Positions 7,605 to 17,614 of a stretch of 64,000 bases of DNA are shown here, piece by piece. Made by a program: the position numbers and the translations under genes. Position 1 is the first letter of the stretch. Each line of letters starts with the position of its first letter. The notes under the pieces are model-generated. The model was not told the DNA's origin. It did not search any database and saw nothing but the letters and a program-made list of their open reading frames with translations. Origin of the DNA: Cristatella mucedo (Eukaryota; Bryozoa; Phylactolaemata; Cristatellidae); contig WPIO01000025.1 of assembly GCA_009760855.2 (NCBI GenBank), forward strand, positions 1,845,501 through 1,909,500. The letters run 5' to 3'.

Positions 7605-9440
7605 ATAGCGCCCAAAGCTAACTCAATCTCTTTGGCTGGAGCCAAAATAATGAAGCGACCTAAAAGTGAGTGAGAAAATCTTAAAGTCGATGCCTGGCTT
7701 GGCTGGAAGCCAGTCCATGTCGGCATGATTCGAAGTGATTAGGTCACTGAGACTCTCACGACAGACAAGCCTAGCTGCAGAGTTTTGCACCAGCTATAAG
7801 TGCTAAAGTTTACAGGTCGCTACCCCAGCAAGTAGTGATTTTTATTAGTCGAAACGGGATGTCACAAAGGCATGAAACTATTAGATGTGGTATCCCTGCC
7901 TATAAAAAGCCCGAATGTTTGCAATGTTGTGTGGCTGCAAGTAGGCGGACTCGACCGTTGACCTGATATGGTCGTCTAATGACAGGTTTATTTGTAACAA
8001 TACATCTAACTTTTGTGAAGATTTAACAGGAGATGTACTGGCAGAGCCAAATGTGTGCTTTAAACTTTCTAACTTCTGAATCACTTTTGGTTCCCCCATA
8101 ACTAGTAAGTTAGTTTAACCATCATTCAATTTAAGAACGTTTACTGTCATCTATGTATGGATTTCTATACTTCATGAAGCAAGGGAGTTAAGATAATTCG
8201 AGGTGCTGCAATCTGGGGAAGGCTGACAGCGAACATACACATGACTGTCATCTGCATAAAAGTGAAAGCCCAGATTTGTCCTTGCAATCGTTGCTGGCAA
8301 CGGGCAGAGTATATGCTGCGAAAAGAGAAGTACCAAACACAGCGCCCTGAGGTACCCCATATTTCATAGCTTCATTGTATGATCTCAGTTTATTTACATT
8401 CATACTCTGAAGTCTTCCACTGAAATAGGACCTAGACCATTGCAATTTAGAGCCAGTGATGCGTAAACAAAATTAGAGACACTTAAGAAGGACGTAGTGA
8501 TCGAAAGTATCACAAATTTCCGAAAGATCGAGCAAAACAAGCAGACACTCTCTATTGTCTGAATTCCTGGGTGTGTCAAATCAAAAGCAATGCTGACTCG
8601 GTGAGGATTGATTAGCTCTGAAACCAGACAGCAACCTACGGGCAAGTTTTGAAGTCTCAATATATCGGTACAGCTGGTCTGCCACGCCTCGTTCCAGTGC
8701 AGTTAACAGAAACGGTAGAAGGGTTACTGGGCGAAAGTTACTCAAGATCTCTTGGTCTATTAGTACTTTCTTGAGTTGTAGATTGACTTTAGTTTGTTTG
8801 AAAGGTCCTGCGACATGATCTGAGGATAATGGCATATTTATTTATGTAAGATGTTAGTTATGCATGGCAGCAGCAGATTAGTGCATCTACATTCAATCTC
8901 CTTTTCCTTTGCAGCAAATGTAAAGCACCTAGACAGAGATTGAGTTCCTTGAGGGTACTTTATCAAGTTCATTATTATTATCGTAGAATCAGGACTGTGG
9001 GATAAGGTTCCAAGGACACTTTTTCTCTATTATTTCGATATAAAATTCAGAACGACGTCACTAATGACTTCCCTGAATTTAGACAGTGAGGAGCTGCATG
9101 AAATTGAGAGATGTGATTCTAGAGGGTTGTACCCATCTTATGGACGTACTCCTTGATCTTGTCTATCTGGTTCACAATGAAGCTACAATAGAGATAAGCT
9201 AGATCGTCACAGGGATCACTTGACCAGTAGCTGAGCTGGGAGTGGTTAAGGAGATGGTTGATCGTCGACGTCAGCACTCTGGATAGTGCATCTGTGATTC
9301 AACAATATTTTTTACTTAAGGTAGATTTGACCTTAACCAGGATTGATTGGTATGATCCACAGTACTCCTCGTATGCCTACCGATGAAGCGTCGATGCTGG
9401 TCGTTTATTTGATTATTTGCTTTCAAGGCGGCTGGCCCTT
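7605..9440 (-). mobile_element. LINE family 1 copy, RT and C-terminal region
   Basis: This is a minus-strand, decayed non-LTR retrotransposon. Reading 5' to 3' on the minus strand: a linker between endonuclease and RT (9440-8990, aligning with 19800-19390), an RT segment with SNFRPVTLLPFL and SGFRANQSS (8800-8650), a DLSEICDTFDH stretch (the family's A-F-D-T-V-D-H, with the first catalytic Asp region) near 8550, and YGVPQGAVFGTSLF (the P-Q-G-S-V-L-G-P-x-L-F motif) near 8360-8320. A degraded C-terminus lies toward 7620. It belongs to the CR1/L2/Jockey group by these motifs. A short LINE 3' end is nested at 8883-8985. Confidence 0.75.
8883..8985 (+). mobile_element. LINE family 1 3' end nested in the minus-strand LINE
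   Basis: The family 1 terminal signature AGCAAATGTAAAGCACCTAGA...ACTTTATCAAGTTCATTATTATTAT appears in plus orientation inside the minus-strand copy. At the matching position of the copy at 17615-20560 (near 19350) the sequence is uninterrupted, so this is an insertion. Confidence 0.75.
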
Positions 9441-11000
9441 TTTGCAAAGCCTGGCTGCTCAGCCGGTATGGCCGTCATTTCAGCCAATTTTTGCTTGTGG
9501 CAGACTCTGAGGAGCAACCTCCCAGACTCTTTTTACAGGGCAGCTCCGCCCCTCAGACCGCCGTGAGACTCTGGCACTCCAGTCCAGGTTTAGCCTCTGA
9601 TCCTACCCCTCTAATCTAGCAGATTTATAATCACAAAATCGATCAAAAGGCACGTTGCCAGGTGGGCCGGATGCTTCAGCTTCGCCTTCGACTTCTGGCC
9701 ATCACTGGCCAAACGATGACCTATGCATTCTCTACAAGGGCTTCAACTCTCAGAAGCTGGCTTAATAGTCGTCTATGCAAGTAGGGCCAAGCTCGGAGTG
9801 CATACAAAGATGCCTCCATTAAAAGGCTACATCTTTCAGAGAGCAGGTCAGTAGTTCGGAGAGTGGATCTAGAAGCAACAATGCAGGTGCAGCCTAGCTT
9901 AAGAAGCAGGTATAGAAGCTGTTCTTCAGGTGTTTACAGAACTTGGGGAGCACATGCATAGGCCACTGTTAAAATCACAGCCAAGCTAAGTGAGTATGCT
10001 TACAGACATTTGCCTATACACTGTCAGACTCAAGTATATATTTAGATATTAGGTCTGCCATTCTCGCGGAATATGCAGAGGGCTCATGGCTCAGTGATCA
10101 GGTAACTGGACGTTTGTGCAAGTGCTGCTAATCAAGAGAGCACATCCGGATGTTTATAATCAATAGCTACCCAGCTCTCAGAGCGGATCAAGATTTTCCT
10201 GCAAGGGCTGCGAAGCTGGTTTAGAAGAAGATGCAATGGTGGCCATGCTCTGAGAGCAGATCTGGGTTTCCATAAAAAAGATCTCGACCAAAAGTAGAGA
10301 CTCCTCTGCATGTGCTGCCAGCCTCGGATTGCAGACCCAGAGGCTTAAACGGATGGGCGTGCTGGTTCCGAGTGTAGATTCAGGAAGTATTTAGAAAGTG
10401 ACTACCATGCTCGGAGAGAAGATCTGGGGACTTCTATGGAGGAGCTGGCTGGTGTGGATAGCTCATTCCGAAATAATCGATGAAGGAGCTACCGAGTTCA
10501 GGGAGCATATCTAGGGGCTTCTCCGGAGTGGCTGACCGGAGTTGATTGCTGATTCAGAAAGCATCTACTTATGGGCTGCCGAGCCCAGAGATCAGATATA
10601 GAGGCTTCTGCCCAAGCGCCTTAAGGCTCAGAAGATGCTCTAGAGATTTCCATGCATGGACGGTGGGTCATATAACTGGTCTGGAGGCTTCTTTGAAGTT
10701 GTCCCTGTTTTAGAGAGCAGATTTAGTGTCATCTGTGAAGAGGCCACCAAGATCACATGGAAGCTCATGCGATTTTATGCTAGGCTCACCAGGTGTAGAA
10801 AGCAGATCTTATGGGTTTCTCTGAATAAGTATTCAGTCATAGAGACGGTATCATGGGCTAATTGTATGGCCTTTTGTAAGCCACACTCGAAAGGAAATTA
10901 GAAGAAAGATGTCATGGCCTCTTTGCAAATGGTAACTTGACAAAAAAAAGCAGATTTAGAGGCTTCTACAAAGAACATCAGCCCTAACACGACCTATTTA
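9441..11000. repeat. Degenerate minisatellite field 1
   Basis: From about 9780 the sequence is built of diverged units of about 40-60 bp around GCTGCCAAGCTCAGAGAGCAGATC-like and AGAGGCTTCTATGCA-like cores. The leading segment (9640-9730, CAGGTGGGCCGGATGCTTCAGC) is shared with 29290-29330, ahead of the second field. The order of sub-variants (for example GAGCTGGCTGGTGTGGATAG then CTGATTCAGAAAGCAT) also recurs there, so the two fields are copies of one larger unit. No protein was recognised. Confidence 0.7.
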
Positions 11001-12384
11001 GAGGCACAATTACAATGGTTACACTTACAATGAAATCATATGGACCGTGTTGCCTCTGAAGAGACGAAATTTAGTTACACGGCTCACCCCGATGATCTCG
11101 TACATGTCTCCTGGTCTTCTTTGTTCTGTTGAGATACATAAGCAAAAGATCACTTAATGCTCTACAAGTTACAAGGAGTCTTGTAACAATGACTTGCCGT
11201 ATTTTAATGTACTCGGAGGCAACCTCATGTTAGTTCTGAGCTATCTACTTTGTAAAATCTTATGTAAGTTCAAGGTACTAAGTTGATATAATAGTTATTT
11301 CAGTAGGCATACTCGTAATTGATATTTATTAATCAAAAATTAAAATTAATTTCAGCAATCAACCCCAAAGAGTAATATTACACTTTTTTCAATCCTAGTA
11401 TGCAATAATAACTTTGTCCTAACTCTTGGGACGATAGTGTTTCCTCAAACCTTTCCATCTTCCTTTTTTGCAGGGAGATGCTTTCCGTATAAAATAATAA
11501 CAATTAAACTTTATCTGAAGGAATTAAAGTTTCCTATTCAGGTATTCAAAATTATGTTTTCGCGATAATAATTAGTAAGAGGATTACTGAGCATACATGC
11601 TTGCATCAGACTATTTATCAAATTTCTAATTTAACTACATCAGATAAGCCAGCAACCTTTAAATATAAACTCAACCAGCCATGTGGCTAAGATGGTATTG
11701 GTAACTGTGATTAGGGACTTTTCACTTAAGTAGTTTAATACTTGCTGAGATACAATTCAATTAAATAGACCTGTCAAAACTAAATGGTTATATAATTCTA
11801 CTTTAAAAAAATTTCGATAGTGAAAGACCGCAAAGTTGTGGTTTTGACTTTGGCCAAAATGAGCTTTTCTTAAACTTTTGTAGAACTGAGTGACTGCTGA
11901 ATTTGCTTTCAGATGTCTTTAGATGACTTAGAACAGCACCGCACCAGAAACTTTAGCTTGCTTGCAGATTGCTCGTATATTCTTGGATAAGAAATCAGCA
12001 CGGGCTTGTCAGCAATGTAAAAACCGTACTCCTTTCGAAATGGGAGAATGTGAAAAGGGCATTATCGCATAACATACCACTTAAGCTTACATGTTAGACT
12101 GCAGAGCTCGTAGGCCTTTTCTATAATGTTATAATACAAGTTATAAGATTAGGAATCATAGCTATAGGAAAATGTAAAGTGTTCAAACATGCAACTGATA
12201 TGCAAAAAGTGAAAAAACGTCCTTTCAGAATCGCAATGTAAGCTCACATGGTACTTGTCAGGTGACTTTAGCCACATTGACGAATGGTCACTGTGGCCTA
12301 AAGGAGAAATATCCTCATTCATTATAGCCGAGAGACACCTTCGCACTTAGCTATTCCAGCACTTCTTTAAGGCTACTACCACGA
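11001..12384. other. Intron 1 of SLC22 gene 1, no gene seen
   Basis: The sequence is AT-rich. Part of 11000-11100 may correspond to the downstream flank of the second minisatellite field (from about 30900). From about 11820 it aligns, with divergence, to 45950 onward (block D). No coding sequence or mobile element was recognised. Confidence 0.5.
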
Positions 12385-13340
12385 CTACTTATAATGACAC
12401 ACTTTCCAAAGCGCTCTTAGAGGAATAAATCTCTTTCTAGGTGCTTTACATTTTCTGCAATGAACACGGTTATGGATGACGCGTACAGGGTCAGCATGTA
12501 AGTGTGGTTAGTGACAACATGCAGAGTGTCAGCAGGCATAAGTACATTAAGGATTAATTACAGGGACCCACTGAATTTTGTCATGAATGGATGCATTTTT
12601 AATATTTTTAAATGTGGTCAAGTCAGGGGATGCCGTAGCGAAAGTCGGGAGTAAGCTCCAGCCTTTAAAAGCATATGAACGAAAAGGTATGGTCTCCAAA
12701 CGATATGAAGTTTGTACCGAGGTATAGGTAAACAGATAGTTTCCGAAAAGCAGGAGGCATGATGCTTGACCTGGTGGGGGAGTAGATCTGATAGGTAGGC
12801 TGGAACCGAAAAATGAGGGACATAAAACTGAGCGACCAAACCTTGAAGCCGAGCCGTTGCTTGACTAGTAGCCAGTGTAGCTCGGCGAGAAGTGGTGTAA
12901 TGTGGCAACTGTCCCGACCACGGAAGACAAGCCTAGCTTCAAAGGTTTCCACCAGATATAAGAGCCTTATTGCACATGCAGGTAGACTAGCAACCAGTGA
13001 AATACAGAAGTCAAGACGGGATGTTAAAAATGCACAGACCAAATCAGATGTGGTATCCCTATCTAAGCAAGCCCAGGTTTTGGCCATGTTATGTAGCTGA
13101 AAGTAGGCATACTTGATTGTGGAGCTGATGTGGTCGTCTTGCTAAAGGTAACTTTGGAACGTGACACCTAGATTTCGTGCAGATTCAACAGGAAATAGGC
13201 TGCAGGAGCTTTTGAGCGTTGGCCATTCCAATTTCCGAATCACACTTGGTTTGCCCATAACTAGCAACTACTAACGATTCCTTGAGCCCATGACTCCAAG
13301 CAAAAAGCCAGGGAGTTCAAGGTTCTAAATACAGTTTTAT
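12385..13340 (-). mobile_element. LINE family 1 copy, C-terminal region and 3' end
   Basis: On the minus strand, 13087-12665 reads LTSRLDFCISLVASLP (family S-R-L-D-Y/F-C-N-S-L-L-x-G-L-P) then HITPLLAELHWLLVKQR (family H-I-T-P-x-L-x-x-L-H-W-L-P-V-x-x-R), followed by the 3' UTR and the terminal GGTGCTTTACA region near 12440. It is 5'-truncated. It is absent from the paralogous locus near 46.4 kb, so it inserted after the gene duplication or was lost there. Confidence 0.8.
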
Positions 13341-14151
13341 CCTTGGCAGTGCAGTGGAAGCAACTACAGGGTATGCTTCTAAACTAGTGGGTGAAGAGTC
13401 TGTGTAATCCTGCCTATAACTACATTGCGAAGAGTAGCTCGTGCATTACTAGGCTGCATGTTATACGTCTGCAGCAAACACCATATCTTTTAAGAAAAAA
13501 TATTTTCCTGTAAAAATTAGAAAATGCATTGCCGTCTATTGCAATCTGCTATAGATATTGGGTTTCAACGAGTCTCGTCTTCAATTCTGTGATTTTTAGC
13601 AATAGTTATTGCTTATTAAAAGGTATCTTTACCCACATTGCTCAGTCAAGAGTCGTAACTTTCATTTGGACCTCAAGTAGTAGTTGAACTTAAGGCCTGT
13701 ATGAAACTAGTACCCAGCGTTATACTCGGCCAATTAAATTATAAAAATCGAACGTTGAAAGTACCAGCATGAGTGATGAATTGCATGTGCATTCGATTTT
13801 TCTTGCACTTACAAGGGATATGTCTATTATATATTATACAACAATTATGATCTTGGTAGTAGTTTTAAAAAGCATGGTTATTGTATATGTTGATCGGGAA
13901 TCTTGAGAGAAATGGTCTTTCCGAAATCATCCTGTCCAATGGCCCTGAAAGATAAAGGCACTGGCTTACAGCTTCCAATAGGTGTCCAGCTTCGGTTTAT
14001 GTGGTTACCACTTGCCATATCCCAGCTTGCAGTGGTTGCAAGCAAATACAAGGTGCCGGTATCTAATGCACTGGTCCTAATGACAATGGTAGACTCACAC
14101 TGTACTGCACATTTACGAAAGTCCCAACTGGTGCTCATGCCAACTGCTTAC
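13341..14151 (-). other. Intron 1 of SLC22 gene 1 beside exon 1, with an open frame
   Basis: On the minus strand an open frame (14138-13878, 86 codons) begins just after the exon 1 donor. It aligns with 47200-47460 in gene 2, where the frame is broken by substitutions and indels. The two copies share splice-like landmarks (a CTTTCAG) but I cannot match the translation to any part of an SLC22 protein. It is best read as intron sequence conserved by recent duplication. No other gene was seen. Confidence 0.5.
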
Positions 14152-14288
14152 CTATGCTTTTGCTCGGCGATGGAATAAAGTAGAGTGTGCAGTACGATGC
14201 TATTCGCCACAACTTGCAGGCAGAGCAGCGAGAACTTCTGCTTCTGATAAGAGCCCCAGTCGCCAGCAGACTCCAGGACAGCATCCAT
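14152..14288 (-). CDS. SLC22-type transporter gene 1, exon 1 (start codon)
   Basis: This is the first coding exon of the minus-strand transporter. ATG is at 14286-14288 and the donor GTAAGC follows AG at 14152. It encodes 45 residues plus two bases. It begins MDAVLESAGDWGSYQKQKF, the family N-terminus (M-x-x-D/E-x-V/I-L-x-x-x-G-x-x-G-x-Y/F-Q), followed by SLLCLQVV in transmembrane helix 1, and ends AEQKH plus the first two bases of an Arg codon. Those bases join the first base of exon 2 at 945, giving the H-R-C order seen in SLC22 proteins. Exon length (137 nt) and phase equal those of genes 2 and 3. The intron to exon 2 is about 13.2 kb and filled with repeats. I chose this start because it gives the exact family N-terminus. 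Confidence 0.87.
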
Positions 14289-16099
14289 AGATTCGACTAT
14301 ATCCTTCCTTAGCTGCCTTTATGCCGATGTCTGTCCAAGCTAGCAGGAGGGAAAGAGAATGACGTCAGAGGGCACCTAGCTGACACTTGTGCTGGTTGCC
14401 TGAATCAGCAGCCGAACTACCAATTAAAAGCACCTCAGCAGAAATAAGGGTACCCTGCCTGACTCAGACGCCACATAAACAAATTGTGCTAGCCTTTTCA
14501 TGAAGTAGACTGAAATACATGATAGTATACCACCATCAACTGCCGTTCTGTATTTGCCAATAATCGGCAGAGGCATTCTCGTGCTGGGGCTTGGGAGCAT
14601 ACTGGTATGTAGCTGCAGTCCAATAACCTGCCTTTTATGATTTATTGCCTATAGCTTAGATACACGCCGGTAGGCAGCTGCGGTTCTAATGCCCTAACCA
14701 TCCATTAGCTGTCCCTGATGAGAAGAGGCTGGACGAGCAGACTCAGGAGACCCAACATTGATGAGGGCTGGTACACGGACTGGGCTGGACGGCTGTGGGC
14801 TGGCTCTCTTCAAGACGTATCCAGGAGATAGTATACACCTACTAAGGCACTATGGTGGTTTCGTGTTTTTCCTAGTGTGAGAGTCTTAATTGATATCACA
14901 ACTTTAATGCAAGTGTCACATTTGAATGCAACGACCAAAGAAAACACCTGAATAAACCGAAAGTAAACATAAAATTATCTGCAAAGAGTTGGCACCAAAC
15001 TAATTTGTATGGCATATCAGATCACTCTACCTAGTACAACCCACGCAAATTCAAGTGGTTGAATATCCACACTCTCCAGCAATCCATTGCAGTAGCCGGA
15101 AATGGCCTGGTAAAGGACCAACATCTAGTTCAATCTACTACAAATCATCTTTATATCTTAAAATGAATTTCCAATACAAAATTATGTACTACCTGATTTA
15201 GCTTAAAGTGTACCAACGCAATGTTGCACCGTTTCACAGGTGTGTTTCGAGACAACACCCGGCAATCCACTTCGATGGCAATGTGCCCTACCTCACCCCA
15301 CCTCTATCCCCTGCAATCAATCTGAAAACAACCACAAATCGTGCAAAAGCTTTTTGTTCGAGTGCACACAACTCTGGCCTCCGCTTAAAGTGTACTCGCA
15401 CAATTGCATTACAATTGCAGTGGTCATTCCCAGGACGGCAATTAGTCTGAAGGAGATAGTCTGAGAGACGAAACTGAGGAATCTGAAATGAAGCTACTTC
15501 TGCATGTAGTGTAACATACCTCGGTATCAAAGCTCAATTGGAAGGAAAAGAATGAAATCCCTCTTGCATTAGGCAAGAGCATACATAAAATGCGGAAAGA
15601 GTCATTACAGAAAGAGTTTTGCAACACTGCAGTAGGGAGAAAACTAACACCGACCATTGCAATGAGCCAATCGTACGGTCTATCGGCGCCACGCCTATCT
15701 AACCTACAAAAAACGTGCAATTGCAAAGGCACATTGCGGTTCCACTATCTTAGCATATTTAACAAATGGTAATTCTCTCCTAACCTATTACAAACATGCA
15801 AAAATGAATATATTAAATAATTCCGCCCGCGAAAGAGCAGAGAGACATGACTCCGAGGCACTAATAATGAGCTGATCCTGTATGGTCAAGAACCATCGAT
15901 TTTCCTAACAAGGCAAAACGTGCCCAGAACTAATTCTCACCTTCCTCATGACAGCAGTTTTGATGCCAGCAAGACCATCTAGAATGACGGCGAACGACAT
16001 GGGAGGTTTACTAGGAGCCTGTAGTTCGGGTTCAAGCTATAGCAAACTGGACACATTTCGTAGTGTCCGTGCTCACCCACTACTAAAAACCAGGCTCAA
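14289..16099. other. Upstream region of SLC22 gene 1
   Basis: This is 5' flanking sequence of the minus-strand exon 1. Up to about 15800 it aligns with 47603-48960 upstream of gene 2, so it probably includes the promoter and any 5' UTR, but I cannot place a transcription start. Short open frames on both strands at 15200-15770 are not matched by frame conservation in the second copy. Nothing else was recognised. Confidence 0.5.
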
Positions 16100-16640
16100 A
16101 TAGCAACTCAAATATCCAATTACATACAGAACCATTGCTCTGTTACTCTAATGAATGAGCAAATCTCCGAATCCGGCTTAATCTCAACCATCCCATTTTA
16201 AAACTGACAAAGTAAGATGTCCCCTTTTTTCAATAAAACTTTCTCACACAGAGCCAACGAAAGAACTATTCAGATTATCTGACAAACTATTCAAATTGCC
16301 TGGAACTCCCTCCCGACCTGCGTCAGAACATCCCCTGACCTGACCACATTTAAAAGGAACTTAAAACACATCTATTTAGGACAGCATTTAGTGGGTCCCT
16401 GTGATTCGTCCTTCACGTGCTTATGGGTGCTGACACTGTGCATGCTGCCACTAACCACATTTGCATGCTGACCCTGTGCATGTCACCCCTAACCATGTTA
16501 TTCATTTTGTTTGTTTTTCAAGCATGATTTTACTTACCATTCAATTGCATTTCACTTTGCAGGAAATGTAAAGCACCTAGAAAGAGATTAAGTTCTCTGA
16601 GGACACTTTATCAAGTACATTATTATTGTTAATATTATAA
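16100..16640 (+). mobile_element. LINE family 1 3' end
   Basis: In plus orientation, IAWNSLPTCVRTSPDLTTF (family A-W-N-S-L-P...L-x-x-F-K-x-x-L-K) is read near 16296-16355, then KRNLKHIYLGQ. The 3' UTR follows and the terminal signature AATGTAAAGCACCTAGAAAGAGATTAAG...ACTTTATCAAGTACATTATTATT ends near 16640. The 5' border is uncertain. Confidence 0.75.
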
Positions 16641-16849
16641 TATGATTATCTGAAAAAATCAGATCAATTTTTAATATCTTGACTTGTGAAAGTAGCCTAG
16701 CAAGTTCATCTGATTTATATTTAACTTATTTTGTTGATTTGCTTGAACCGTCGTCATGGCTAGACACATAATAAGCAGGAGCTAAAAAGCAAGAGATAAC
16801 CAACACCTTCATACCTGCCAAGGTAAATCGGAAATCAAGCTGACCAGCT

Positions 16850-17337
16850 CAACCTCTTACGAAGTCTTTTCTGTGCCTCGCGAACAGCGAACAATAAGAT
16901 GCAACCAAAGCCACTGAGTCCATATGTCAATCGAAGAAGACAAGTAGTCCTCTTGACTCAATTCACACGTCTTGCATCTATAATGCATGGAATTGCAGCT
17001 CCATGCATAACTAGCAAAACACATACTTCATTAACCTCAGGTCATCAAGCAGCACCTATATAAAGGCTGTAGTCAGGCCACAACTAAAAAAAGCCAGCTA
17101 GACCAAGAGCTTGAGCAACTTCTGCTTGATTTCCGACCGATCTAATCAAAGACATTGAAACGAGTCGTGGCAGACCAGCTGAACAAACATAGCAAAACTT
17201 GAAACCCAGCTAGTAATTATCAGTATAGTTTCAGAGCCAATGACTCCGCAGATTCAGCATTGCTTCCAGTGTATTACCACCTTTTTAAGAATGCTGAACT
17301 AGGTACCGTCTCTTCGCTTGTTCTTCTTGATCTTGAG

Positions 17338-17338
<1 letters not shown>
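16850..17338 (+). mobile_element. LINE family 1 RT fragment ending at a CA repeat
   Basis: Plus-strand frames give LLDFRPI then KTLKRVVADQLNKH near 17125-17190, YSFRANDSADSALLPVYY near 17220-17280, and SSLVLLDLEA up to 17338. That is the run into the first catalytic aspartate of RT. The reading stops exactly where a CA repeat begins. One stop and small frame breaks occur upstream. The 5' border is not clear. Confidence 0.75.

Positions 17339-17374
<36 letters not shown>
17339..17374. repeat. (CA)n microsatellite
   Basis: Eighteen CA units directly abut the LINE RT fragment, followed by AAACATAAACTCGCACATACACAAA before the TA repeat. Confidence 0.95.
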
Positions 17375-17378
<4 letters not shown>

Positions 17379-17397
17379 TAAACTCGCACATACACAA

Positions 17398-17424
17398 ATA
17401 TATATATATATATATAATATATTT

Positions 17425-17494
<70 letters not shown>

Positions 17495-17525
17495 ACATAT
17501 ATTATATATATATATATATATATAT
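17398..17525. repeat. (TA)n microsatellite
   Basis: Four TA runs are separated by short breaks such as ATATTTCTTTA and AAAGACA. Open frames across it are repeat artefacts. Confidence 0.95.
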
Positions 17526-17614
17526 GAGCCGAAATGTTGTACTCCAAACTTAATTAATAGGAGAAGCACATATTGTGACTAAGAAGGGGACAATGATATA
17601 ATAATAACGATATC

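Larger units (their letters stand above)
11820..15800. repeat. Paralogous block D (first copy), around SLC22 exon 1
   Basis: This block aligns in the same orientation with about 45950-48960. Landmarks are GAAGAGTAGCTCGTGCATTACTAGG near 13428 versus GATAAGAGTAGCTCGTGAATTACTAGG near 46682, the intron segment after exon 1, exon 1 itself, and about 1.5 kb upstream of the start codon. The first copy also carries a LINE (12385-13340) missing from the second. The block is the exon 1 end of the same gene duplication as block A. Confidence 0.75.

Noticed and set aside
17260-17569. Tyr-Ile and Cys-Val repeat frames on both strands
   Set aside because: They are artefacts of the CA and TA repeats, apart from the LINE RT codons at the plus-strand start.
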